A stretch of DNA of 64,000 nucleotides from Bacteroidales bacterium UBA5507. Lineage in GTDB: Bacteria > Bacteroidota > Bacteroidia > Bacteroidales > Lentimicrobiaceae. This document shows, in pieces, positions 37,961 through 45,598 of this stretch. Where the stretch lies: the NCBI GenBank assembly GCA_002426195.1, contig DIOT01000047.1, forward strand, positions 72,291 through 136,290, in the 5' to 3' direction. Numbering within the stretch: the first letter of the stretch is position 1; each line of letters starts with the position of its first letter. The notes under the pieces are model-generated. The model was not told where the DNA came from and did no database searches. It saw only the letters and a list, made by a program, of their open reading frames with translations. Both the position numbers and the translations under genes were made by a program.

Positions 37961-37991
37961 CAAAATTACGAAAATCAAGACCCTTTGTCAA
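37961..37991 (-). promoter_or_regulatory. Strong Bacteroidota-type promoter driving the RNA unit
   Basis: On the minus strand CTTG (37992-37989) is followed after 20 bp by a perfect -7 box TAATTTTG (37968-37961). Both spacing and -7 sequence match the sigma-ABfr consensus. The next gene on that strand is more than 37 kb of coordinates away only as overlapping convergent genes, so the transcript serves the non-coding stretch. Confidence 0.7.
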
Positions 37992-38031
37992 GTGTTTTTT
38001 GAATTATTTCATCAACTTTAAACTAACAGGA

Positions 38032-38053
38032 GTTATTAACAATTGTTAATAAC
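38032..38053. repeat. 22-bp perfect palindrome
   Basis: GTTATTAACAATTGTTAATAAC reads identically on both strands. It sits about 40 bp upstream of the RNA-unit promoter and 41 bp past the end of the 96-residue gene. A partial copy, GTTATTAACAATT, lies at 38095-38107 over the stop codon of that gene. It has no T run, so an operator is as likely as a terminator. Confidence 0.6.
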
Positions 38054-38093
38054 TATCTTTCCTATTAAAATCAAGGCTTTCAGTGAGTTGTGC

Positions 38094-38384
38094 TTATGTT
38101 ATTAACAATTTTTCGGTCGCATTTACCGTTTTTAAATGTCTTGGCTCGAGGAAAATTCTTCCTGTACAATTGATTTTTACTACTTCACAGGCGATTGTCC
38201 CATCCGGTAATATTCCACCTTCATAACCCGGTTGATAATCAATAAAATGCCGGACTGAAAAAGGATCTTCAACGACCATATATTCTTTACCATCCTCGAG
38301 TTTTACCAGTTTCCTGAATATAAACCGATAAGTTTTTCCCTGTTCTAATCTTGCAGCCCTTGTATTATAGGAAAATGTCTCCAT
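38094..38384 (-). CDS. Small protein of unknown function next to relA
   Basis: This 96-residue cytosolic protein is rich in beta-strand pattern (GKTYRFIFRKLVKLEDGKEY, MVVEDPFSVRHFI, IACEVVKINCTGRIFLEPRH). The CEVVKINCTGRIFLEP segment resembles the last strands of an OB-fold and appears in uncharacterised Bacteroidota proteins. It starts 4 bp after the relA stop, so the two genes are almost certainly co-transcribed, and it might bind nucleic acid or nucleotide. I cannot assign a family. Confidence 0.7.
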   Translation of the reverse strand: METFSYNTRAARLEQGKTYRFIFRKLVKLEDGKEYMVVEDPFSVRHFIDYQPGYEGGILPDGTIACEVVKINCTGRIFLEPRHLKTVNATEKLLIT

Positions 38385-38388
38385 TTGT

Positions 38389-40551
38389 TTAGTTTAATCG
38401 TCTTACTCTGGTAACACCTTTCAGAGCTTCGAGTTTTTTCATCAAAGAGTCAATATGCCGCGAATCTCTTACACTTACTTTTATGTAACCTTCGAATGTG
38501 CTCTTGTTGCTATTGAAAGATATGTTCCGCACATTCACTTTTAGCTCCTTCGACAAGAGTTCGGTGATAGAATTGAGTATTCCAAGCTGATCAATACCAC
38601 TAACCTGTATAGAAGATAAGAAATGTGATCCTTCAGCGACCTTGAACCATTCTGCTTTCATCACTCTGTATGGGTACCGGGCTCTTAATCGTGGTGCATT
38701 GGGACATGTATTCCTGTGAATTTTAATTCCACCTGCTGCCATCACAAATCCAAATATCTCATCTCCCATCACAGGATTGCAACATTGTGCCAGTGTAAAA
38801 CCTTTGAACTCTGATTCTTCATTTACAAGAATAGTATCCTCTGTGGACTTAACAGTTTGTGTTGCTGTTATTTCTTTGGCGATTGGCAGTTCAGCTTGCT
38901 CCTTCCCTTTTCCAACCAGGACTTCTTTGATTGTTGACGGATCAATTTTGTTATCAGCTACCTGCTGGTACAATTCAAGTGAATTGTCGAATTTGAAATA
39001 GTGGATAAGTTTGTTAATCTGTTCATCATTAAATGGAAGCTTTAATTGGCTTATTTTGCGTCGTACAATGTCTTTACCAATTTCAGCATGCTTAAATTCA
39101 GCTTCCTTTATGTATCTCTTTATTTTGTTTTTTGCCTTCGAGGATGTTACCCAGTTGAGCCAGTCGCGGTTTGGTGTCTGGTTTTTAGATGTCAGGATCT
39201 CAACTGTGTCGCCATTTTTTAGTTTCTGCCTGATAGGCACTATTCTCTGATTGACTCTACCGCCAGAACATTTAGAGCCTACAACTGTATGTAATTCGAA
39301 TGCAAAGTCGAGAACAGTTGAACCCTCTTTGAGTTTTATCAAATCCCCATCGGGTGTAAACACATAAATTGTGTTGTCAATTTTTGGCTCTCGCTTCTTT
39401 TGATCAACAAGTTGGTTTTCATCGTAATTGGGATTCTCAAGTATCTGTCTGACAGAGTTTAGCCAGTTAACAGTATCAATATTACCCTTACCTCCTTTGT
39501 ATCGCCAGTGAGCAGCATTACCGAATTCAGCATCTGTGTCCATCCTCTTTGACCTGATTTGTACTTCAACCCACCTGCCGGATTTATCTTTCACCGTAAT
39601 GTGGAGCGATTCATAGCCATTTGGCCTTGGAACTGTTATCCAATCTCTCAGACGTGAAGTATCAGGTTCATAAAGGTTTGTCACGATGGAATATATCTTC
39701 CAACAATCGCCTTTTTCGTTTAATTGATCACTGTTAACAATAATTCTTATTGCAAAAAGATCAAAGATTTCTTTAAAAGGAATATTTTGGTTAACCATCT
39801 TGTTGCGAACGGAAGTAACGGATTTAGTCCTGCTTTTGATGGTAAAATCAATATTCATCCTTTTAAGCTCATTTTCAACCGGTTCAATGAACTTCTTTAT
39901 AAAGTCGTGGCTTTTGCTAACCTCCCTTTGAATTTCAAGAGATAGTCTGTTATATTCATGAGGTACCTTTATTTTGAGAACAAGTTCTTCTAATTCGGAT
40001 TTTACCTTGTACAAGCCAAGCTTATGAGAAAGTGGTATATAGATATTCTCCGTTCTGCTTAGAAGGTTTAATAAGTCATCTTGGCGTATAAATGATTCAA
40101 ATTTGCGAAGTTGGTATTGTGTCTCGGCCAATGAGATCAATAATGCCCGTACATCATTCGCTATATTTAAAATAATGCCTGTAAAATTATCGGCGTTGGT
40201 AATAAGTCTTTCAACCAGAAGTTTAGATATCTGTTGATAGCTGGTTACGATTGAAAGAGAATCATGAATGCGATTATCTTTAAGAAACTGATTAATTGCA
40301 CTATCTCCGGTATCAGTCTTAATGAACAGGGTACTTATTACAGAAGTAAGTCCCAGATTGAATTCTCTTATAACAATGGGTACAAGATTGGCTACATAAT
40401 TAATGGTTGATTCATTAGTTTTAGAAACGCCATTATTGTAGTAACCGCACAGAAGTTTGAATGCCTTGTTAAGAAGGATTCGGTCCTCTTTATTTAACTG
40501 CAGTGGTTCGCAAGCGTGAATAAGGTCTTTGTATATACTGTTGTATTTCAC
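38389..40551 (-). CDS. relA: RelA/SpoT-family (p)ppGpp synthetase with degenerate hydrolase domain
   Basis: RSH enzymes make, and often degrade, the starvation alarmone (p)ppGpp. The 720 residues contain a pseudo-HD domain (about 45-190), a synthetase domain (about 240-365: KSRTKSVTSVRNKM, RPNGYESLHITV, VEVQIRSKRMDTDAEFGNAA), a TGS domain (about 405-465), a helical/zinc-finger region with AQCCNPVMGDEIFGF and HRNTCPNA, and a C-terminal ACT domain. The HD metal ligands are lost: the usual HxxxVA is NYVANLV and HDVVEDT is IKTDTGD. The protein should therefore synthesise but not hydrolyse, like gamma-proteobacterial RelA, and the cell needs another hydrolase. A TAACTTTG box (minus, 40584-40577) is a likely -7 element. 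Confidence 0.92.
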   Translation of the reverse strand: MKYNSIYKDLIHACEPLQLNKEDRILLNKAFKLLCGYYNNGVSKTNESTINYVANLVPIVIREFNLGLTSVISTLFIKTDTGDSAINQFLKDNRIHDSLSIVTSYQQISKLLVERLITNADNFTGIILNIANDVRALLISLAETQYQLRKFESFIRQDDLLNLLSRTENIYIPLSHKLGLYKVKSELEELVLKIKVPHEYNRLSLEIQREVSKSHDFIKKFIEPVENELKRMNIDFTIKSRTKSVTSVRNKMVNQNIPFKEIFDLFAIRIIVNSDQLNEKGDCWKIYSIVTNLYEPDTSRLRDWITVPRPNGYESLHITVKDKSGRWVEVQIRSKRMDTDAEFGNAAHWRYKGGKGNIDTVNWLNSVRQILENPNYDENQLVDQKKREPKIDNTIYVFTPDGDLIKLKEGSTVLDFAFELHTVVGSKCSGGRVNQRIVPIRQKLKNGDTVEILTSKNQTPNRDWLNWVTSSKAKNKIKRYIKEAEFKHAEIGKDIVRRKISQLKLPFNDEQINKLIHYFKFDNSLELYQQVADNKIDPSTIKEVLVGKGKEQAELPIAKEITATQTVKSTEDTILVNEESEFKGFTLAQCCNPVMGDEIFGFVMAAGGIKIHRNTCPNAPRLRARYPYRVMKAEWFKVAEGSHFLSSIQVSGIDQLGILNSITELLSKELKVNVRNISFNSNKSTFEGYIKVSVRDSRHIDSLMKKLEALKGVTRVRRLN

Positions 40552-40600
40552 ACCAATTTGCTTCTAATTACTATAACAAAGTTAACAAGCTCATAGATTA

Positions 40601-40626
40601 AAAAAGCGCCCTTAAATTAAGGGCGC
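40601..40626 (-). terminator. Rho-independent terminator after floA
   Basis: The stem GCGCCCTT / AAGGGCGC is followed on the minus strand by six T, 8 bp past the floA stop. It separates the floA unit from relA. Confidence 0.9.
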
Positions 40627-40633
40627 CTGAGGA

Positions 40634-41641
40634 TTATTTTATCGGAGTTTCCGGCCCCTTTGGCCCTTGTTTGGGTTTTGGTGGTTCAGATATTGATTCA
40701 CGCATTTTCGTATCGGCCTGAATATTCTGGAACTTATAGTAATCCATTATTCCCATATTGCCTGAACGGAAAGAATCAGCCATAGCCAATGGAATCTCAG
40801 CTTCTGCCTCAATAACTTTAGCTCTTGCTTCCTGAGCTTTTGCTTTCATTTCCTGTTCTAGTGCTACAGCCATTGCTCTTCTTTCTTCAGCCTTGGCCTG
40901 TGCAATATTTTTATCGGCATTAGCCTGATCCATCTGTAATTGAGCACCGATATTCTTTCCAACATCAATATCAGCAATATCAATTGATAGGATTTCAAAT
41001 GCTGTTCCTGAGTCAAGTCCCTTGGATAATACTACTTTTGAAATGGAATCGGGATTTTCAAGTACCTGTTTATGAGATTGTGCCGAACCGATTGAGGATA
41101 CAACACCCTCCCCTACTCTTGCAAGAATAGTTTCTTCACCGGCACCTCCGACAAGCTGCTTAATATTAGCCCTGACAGTAACACGTGCTTTTGCAATCAG
41201 CTGGATACCGTCCTTTGCGACGGCGGCTACAGGCGGTGTATTGATAACTTTAGGATTTACAGACATCTGAACAGCTTCAAATACGTCTCTTCCGGCAAGG
41301 TCAATTGCTGTCGCTGCTTTAAAATTCAATGGAATATTTGCTTTATCAGCCGAGATTAGCGCATTGACCACCAATTGGACTCTTCCGCCGGCAAGATAGT
41401 GGGCTTCAAGCTCATCGCGTGTGATTGACAGACCGGCTTTTGTAGCATTAATCATTGCTGTGACAATAACTGATGGTGGTACTTTCCTCCAACGCATAAA
41501 GACTAATTGAAGGAGTGAAACTCTAACACCTGATAAGAGGGCTGAAAACCAAAGTCCTACAGGAATAAAATACAGTATAATCCATAATCCGATTATGGAT
41601 GCTACAATAATGGCTAATACTAATAATACGCTTGATTCCAT
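40634..41641 (-). CDS. floA: Flotillin-like membrane scaffold protein FloA
   Basis: FloA is an SPFH-type protein that oligomerises in functional membrane microdomains and affects membrane fluidity and protein assembly. The 335 residues start with a re-entrant or transmembrane segment (about 5-35, LLVLAIIVASIIGLWIILYF), then the SPFH core (about 45-210: VFEAVQMSVNPKVINTPPVA, KARVTVRANIKQLVGGAGEE), then an Ala/Glu-rich coiled coil (about 225-290: AQAKAEERRAMAVALEQEMK), and a Pro-rich end. It follows the nfeD-like gene by 7 bp, the standard partner arrangement. It ends at the terminator at 40601. Confidence 0.93.
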   Translation of the reverse strand: MESSVLLVLAIIVASIIGLWIILYFIPVGLWFSALLSGVRVSLLQLVFMRWRKVPPSVIVTAMINATKAGLSITRDELEAHYLAGGRVQLVVNALISADKANIPLNFKAATAIDLAGRDVFEAVQMSVNPKVINTPPVAAVAKDGIQLIAKARVTVRANIKQLVGGAGEETILARVGEGVVSSIGSAQSHKQVLENPDSISKVVLSKGLDSGTAFEILSIDIADIDVGKNIGAQLQMDQANADKNIAQAKAEERRAMAVALEQEMKAKAQEARAKVIEAEAEIPLAMADSFRSGNMGIMDYYKFQNIQADTKMRESISEPPKPKQGPKGPETPIK

Positions 41642-41648
41642 CGTTTAT

Positions 41649-42113
41649 TTATTTTCGTTTAACAAAGATTTTGTTGTCTTCTATTTTGCTTATTACAAGC
41701 TCTATTTCAGGATCAATAAAGTCACCATTTGTATGTACCTCATACAAATTGTCATTAAAAATTGCAGTTCCCGCCGGGGATATTCTCGATACCGATTTAC
41801 CCAAATCGCCAATCTGCAGTTCTTGTTTTTCTATTTCATTTACTCTTCCGTCAATGCTTGTTTTCAGCATCATCCTGTTCCATGTATTTGACTTTAGAGC
41901 AATACCTACAACCACGGCCATTAGTACCGCAGTGGCAATAATTACAATATTTCCGGTTGCGGTACCAAGAATTGCATACGATTGCCAAACCGATACAACA
42001 ATCAGAATACCACCAACTACCCCGAAAAACGAGGTTCCTGGTACAACAAATATTTCAAGGAGCAATAATATAAGTCCCAGTAATATCAATAAAAGTATTA
42101 ATGTCAGCGACAT
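41649..42113 (-). CDS. NfeD-like membrane protein, FloA partner
   Basis: NfeD proteins accompany flotillin-type proteins and help organise membrane microdomains. This short form has 154 residues: two or three hydrophobic segments (about 2-20, 25-45, 48-75; LILLLILLGLILLLLEIFVV) and a C-terminal OB-fold (about 95-150: IGDLGKSVSRISPAGTAIFN, NLYEVHTNGDFIDPEIELVI). The protease domain of long NfeD proteins is absent, as expected for the short class. It is 7 bp upstream of floA and 11 bp downstream of clpS, so clpS-nfeD-floA may be one transcript. Confidence 0.88.
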   Translation of the reverse strand: MSLTLILLLILLGLILLLLEIFVVPGTSFFGVVGGILIVVSVWQSYAILGTATGNIVIIATAVLMAVVVGIALKSNTWNRMMLKTSIDGRVNEIEKQELQIGDLGKSVSRISPAGTAIFNDNLYEVHTNGDFIDPEIELVISKIEDNKIFVKRK

Positions 42114-42124
42114 GTTATGTTAGT

Positions 42125-42400
42125 TTATAATTCAATTGAAACTGTTAATCCTTTATTGGTAAGTTGCTCATATTTAGGCTTGAGTTCACTTAAAGTTCCT
42201 GAAATAACGCCACATTTTCCCTTTTCATGGACAATAAGGGTAATTTGCTCAGCTTGAATGATTTCAAGTTCGCAAATATTAATTAAGCAATTGATAACGT
42301 AATCGAATTCATTGATATCGTCATTATAAAGCACAAGCTCATATACATCCGTAACAAGCTCTACTACCTCAACTTTCTCAATTGTTCTCTCTTTAGTCAT
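42125..42400 (-). CDS. clpS: ATP-dependent Clp protease adaptor ClpS
   Basis: ClpS hands N-degron substrates to a Clp unfoldase. The 91-residue protein shows the family core ELVLYNDDINEFDYVINCLI with the Asn-Asp-Asp that binds the N-terminal residue, then CELEIIQAEQITLIVHEKGK, where the VHEKGKC block contacts the target. Residues 1-20 are the flexible N-terminal extension. The likely partner is ClpC at 28047, since no ClpA is visible. It lies at the head of a probable clpS-nfeD-floA operon. Confidence 0.92.
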   Translation of the reverse strand: MTKERTIEKVEVVELVTDVYELVLYNDDINEFDYVINCLINICELEIIQAEQITLIVHEKGKCGVISGTLSELKPKYEQLTNKGLTVSIEL

Positions 42401-42503
42401 ACTCCACTTCGCAAATTAATGCATAAAATTAAGCAAAATACACATGTTATGGTGGAGTAAATTAATAATTTTGGTTGTTAATACCTGTATTTTAACAGAT
42501 TCC

Positions 42504-43160
42504 ATGCATACTAAGTATAAAACGTTCATTAATGAACTAAAGGATGCTCTTGATAAACCGTTGCCCGGTTCATATGCACATGAACTTGTAATGCCCGAAC
42601 ACCGCAAAGGAATGCTTCAAAGTCAGTATAAAATGTCAGCGCAGCTGAGCAGTGTTGCGATATTATTCTTTCCGGGCAAACATGGTGTACCAAATATTGT
42701 ATTTATTAAAAGGGTAGAATATAAAGGAGTACACAGTGGCCAGATTTCATTTCCCGGTGGTAAATCAGAAAAGTCTGATAAAGACTTGTATGAAACCGCA
42801 TACAGAGAGTTATTTGAAGAAATTGGTGTAGAGCGTCAATCGTGCGAAACTCTTGGCTTGTTGACTGAGTTGTTTGTACCTCCCAGTAATTTTATTATAA
42901 ATCCTGTAGTTACAGCAATGCAGGAAGTGCCGATTCTCAAGATGGATCCCCGTGAGGTTGCTGAGATATTGACAGTCCCATTTGATTTTTTCATGGAATC
43001 AAATGCCGTAAGTATGAACGAGGTTATCACTTCTGATATGATGTCGATGAAAGTTCCCGGCTACATGGTGAATAACCACATTATTTGGGGCGCCACAGCT
43101 ATGATTCTGAGTGAGTTGCTGCAAGTAGCCAGAAATACTTCAAGATACGGCAATGTATAG
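42504..43160 (+). CDS. Nudix hydrolase, CoA pyrophosphatase-like
   Basis: The Nudix family hydrolyses nucleoside diphosphates linked to another moiety; this subgroup (UPF0035/NudL-like) acts on CoA and its derivatives. Starting at ATG 42504 gives 218 residues. The frame to 42444 begins ahead of a perfect -7 box TAATTTTG (42466-42473), so it is not used. The Nudix box is ISFPGGKSEK followed by DLYETAYRELFEEIGV. The preceding HSGQISFPGG and the following LTELFVPPSNFIINPVV are typical of the CoA-type subgroup. No signal peptide; cytosolic. Divergent from clpS. Confidence 0.85.
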   Translation: MHTKYKTFINELKDALDKPLPGSYAHELVMPEHRKGMLQSQYKMSAQLSSVAILFFPGKHGVPNIVFIKRVEYKGVHSGQISFPGGKSEKSDKDLYETAYRELFEEIGVERQSCETLGLLTELFVPPSNFIINPVVTAMQEVPILKMDPREVAEILTVPFDFFMESNAVSMNEVITSDMMSMKVPGYMVNNHIIWGATAMILSELLQVARNTSRYGNV

Positions 43161-43199
43161 CCGGAGCTACAAGCTATTTCCAAATCTAAATTGCCAAGC

Positions 43200-43620
43200 C
43201 TATTGGATGATTATTTCACTTGTTATTTTTACCGTACTCTGAAGCATTGCTGTTACACCACAATACTTTTCCTGGGATAAGTCAATAGCCCTCTGGAGCT
43301 TGCTGGTATCAAGATCTTCACCTGTAAAAATGTATTTCAGATGGATTGATTCATAAACTTTAGGGTGAACATCAGTCAGACTTCCTTCAAGAGCTATTTT
43401 GAGGCCTTTAATTTCGACTTTCATCTTCTGAAGGATCTAGAATGATGTCTACAGCTGTACATCCGCCCAATGCCGCCAAAATGAGCATTTTGGGTCTTAT
43501 ACCTCTATTCTGTCCACCTGCCTCGAAAGGAGCATCAATAATAATGCTATTATCATCACCTTCAGCCCTGAATGCTAAACCATCCAGCCAGTTCACTTCT
43601 ACTTCATGTGTCATGATCAA
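43200..43620 (-). pseudogene. OsmC/Ohr-family peroxiredoxin, broken by a one-base frameshift
   Basis: OsmC-type proteins reduce organic hydroperoxides with two cysteines. Frame one (43620 to 43408) reads MTHEVEVNWLDGLAFRA and PKMLILAALGGCTAVDII with the first Cys, then runs off into LDPSEDESRN. Frame two (from about 43440 to 43200) reads ILQKMKVEIKGLKIAL, HPKVYESIHLKYIFTG and SQEKYCGVTAML with the second Cys. Four bases (CTAG) separate the ATT codon and the ATC codon where three are expected, so one extra base near 43438-43441 breaks the gene. Repairing it gives about 140 residues, normal for the family. There is no long homopolymer here. Either a real inactivation or a sequencing insertion. 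Confidence 0.85.
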
Positions 43621-43659
43621 TTCGTATTAGAAATTATTAAACTTCTGTAAATATACGAG

Positions 43660-44148
43660 TTACTTCCTGACCGGTTTTAGGAAAGCTTCTTTCCCGGGAT
43701 ACCAGAGCTTTTCCTGCGCAACTTCCTGGGTAAATGTGAAGTAATGCATAACAGCCTCAGTGCATAACTCATTTTTGCTATTATATAAATAGGTATCAAT
43801 AATGGCAATGTTGCGTTTCATCTCACGAAGCTTTGCTTTCAGATAGATAGTGCCTTCGTTTGTTTTGACTGCTTTACGGAGTTTCACTTCCATTTCGCAT
43901 GTGACACCTGATGTGTCAAGTTTAACAAAAACAATCCAACTTGCAATTTCATCAAGCATGGTTGCCTGAATTCCACCATGTAATGTATCCAACCATCCTT
44001 GAAAATGATCAGAAGGCTCCCATTCAGCAGTAACGAATTCTCCTTCTTCTTTAAACTTAAGCTGTAATCCATATGGATTGTCGGGTGAGCATCCAAAACA
44101 CTGATATCCTTTAAGGTTTACAAAAGGATTGAATAATTTTCTTTCCAT
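43660..44148 (-). CDS. PaaI-type hotdog thioesterase
   Basis: This 162-residue single hotdog domain is of the PaaI/YbgC-like thioesterase class. The substrate-binding stretch is WLDTLHGGIQATMLDEIASW, where HGG and the Asp/Glu are the usual catalytic region. ECAMEV-like strands follow (VTCEMEVKLRKAVKTNEGTI). The N-terminal FGCSPDNPYGLQLKF is a frequent Bacteroidota opening for this subfamily. Acyl-CoA hydrolysis is the likely reaction; the substrate is unknown. The gene begins 9 bp after the rimO stop, so it is probably in the rimO transcript. Confidence 0.82.
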   Translation of the reverse strand: MERKLFNPFVNLKGYQCFGCSPDNPYGLQLKFKEEGEFVTAEWEPSDHFQGWLDTLHGGIQATMLDEIASWIVFVKLDTSGVTCEMEVKLRKAVKTNEGTIYLKAKLREMKRNIAIIDTYLYNSKNELCTEAVMHYFTFTQEVAQEKLWYPGKEAFLKPVRK

Positions 44149-44157
44149 AAAAGCTAA

Positions 44158-45483
44158 TTATAAAACAGGCTCTGCATAAAGATCGTATGTGTCCCAACCT
44201 GTAACTTTTACATTCATTATTTGCCCTGCCTCAGGAGTAAAATTATGATGTTTTTCCGGGTCTATTTCTATAATCACATCATTGTCGACTTCAGGTGAAT
44301 CATATTCAGTTCTTCCAATCCACTTTCCGTTTTCCTCTTTATCAATGATAACCTTAAGTATTTTACCATGTAATGATGCATTGTGGGCTTCTGATATTTC
44401 CTGTTGAAGTGACATCAGTTGTTCCGCTCTTCTTGCTTTAACAGCGGGTCTGACATTGTCCTCCAATTTATAGGCAGGGGTGTTTTCTTCATGGGAATAT
44501 GTAAAAACTCCCAGTCTTTCGAATTTCGTTTGCCTGACAAACTCTTTTAACTCGTTAAATTCCTCTGTAGTTTCACCGGGATATCCAACAATCATGCTTG
44601 TACGAATTGCAATTCCTGGCACCTTTGTCCTCATTTTATCAATGAGTTCGCGTGTTTTATCACCACTCAGCCCCCTTTTCATTGACTTGAGAATGCGATT
44701 GTTAATATGCTGAAGTGGTATGTCGATATAGTTGCAAATTTTGTTGTTATCCTTCATAACATCAAGAACTTCCATAGGGAATCCTAAAGGATAAGCATAA
44801 TGGAGCCTTATCCATTCAATACCCTGAACTTGTGACAATTTCTCAAGCAGGTTTGAAAGGTACTTTTTTCCGTATAAATCAACGCCATATGATGTAAGAT
44901 CCTGTGCAATAAGCATTAATTCTTTAACTCCGATGGATGCCAGGAATTGAGCTTCTCTGATAAGATCTTCAATAGTTTTTGAAACATTACCACCTCTGAT
45001 TGAAGGAATGGCACAAAAAGCACATTGATGATCACAACCTTCAGCTATTTTTAAATAAGCGTAATGTGCTGGAGTTGTTATGATTCTCTCACTTATAAGT
45101 TCTTGACGAAATGGTGCATTAAGGTCCTGTAGTAGCTGGTTTAGGTCGTTTACTCCATAAAACTTGTCAACTTCAGGTATCTCTTTAATGAGATCTTCTT
45201 TATAACGTTCAGAAAGACAACCCATCACATACAGTTGTTCTATTTTTCCGATATTTCGTAATTGTGCCCAATGGAGGATAGTGTTAATAGACTCCTCTTT
45301 AGCATCATTGATAAAACCGCAGGTGTTAATTATAACGACGTTGGAATTACTTCCCGAATCGTATGATATATCAAATCCTGCCGCCTTAAGCTGACGAAGC
45401 ATAAATTCCGAATCGACAAGATTTTTTGAGCACCCCAGGGTGATAACGTTTACAGATTTATTATTGACCAGTTTTGTTTTCAA
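44158..45483 (-). CDS. rimO: Ribosomal protein S12 methylthiotransferase RimO
   Basis: RimO is a radical SAM enzyme that adds a methylthio group to Asp of ribosomal protein S12. The 441 residues hold an N-terminal MTTase domain with Cys18, Cys55 and Cys89 for one [4Fe-4S] cluster (VITLGCSKNLVDSE; NTCGFI; VMGCLSERY), the radical SAM CxxxCxxC at 150-157 (CDHQCAFCAIPS), and a C-terminal TRAM domain (about 370-441). The DSE after the first Cys and the AIPSIRGG context favour RimO over MiaB. It lies downstream of ftsY. A 9-bp hairpin (45508-45531) is in its 5' leader, and TAATTTTG (minus, 45551-45544) is a likely -7 box. Confidence 0.93.
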   Translation of the reverse strand: MKTKLVNNKSVNVITLGCSKNLVDSEFMLRQLKAAGFDISYDSGSNSNVVIINTCGFINDAKEESINTILHWAQLRNIGKIEQLYVMGCLSERYKEDLIKEIPEVDKFYGVNDLNQLLQDLNAPFRQELISERIITTPAHYAYLKIAEGCDHQCAFCAIPSIRGGNVSKTIEDLIREAQFLASIGVKELMLIAQDLTSYGVDLYGKKYLSNLLEKLSQVQGIEWIRLHYAYPLGFPMEVLDVMKDNNKICNYIDIPLQHINNRILKSMKRGLSGDKTRELIDKMRTKVPGIAIRTSMIVGYPGETTEEFNELKEFVRQTKFERLGVFTYSHEENTPAYKLEDNVRPAVKARRAEQLMSLQQEISEAHNASLHGKILKVIIDKEENGKWIGRTEYDSPEVDNDVIIEIDPEKHHNFTPEAGQIMNVKVTGWDTYDLYAEPVL

Positions 45484-45598
45484 AGTATGAAGTATTGGAT
45501 TACAAGCTAGTTATCTCACAAGAGATAGCTGCTGTTGAGTAAACAAAATTAAATAGTTTCAAAAGATAACAGACACTTGTTTTAACAGAAAGGTTAGC

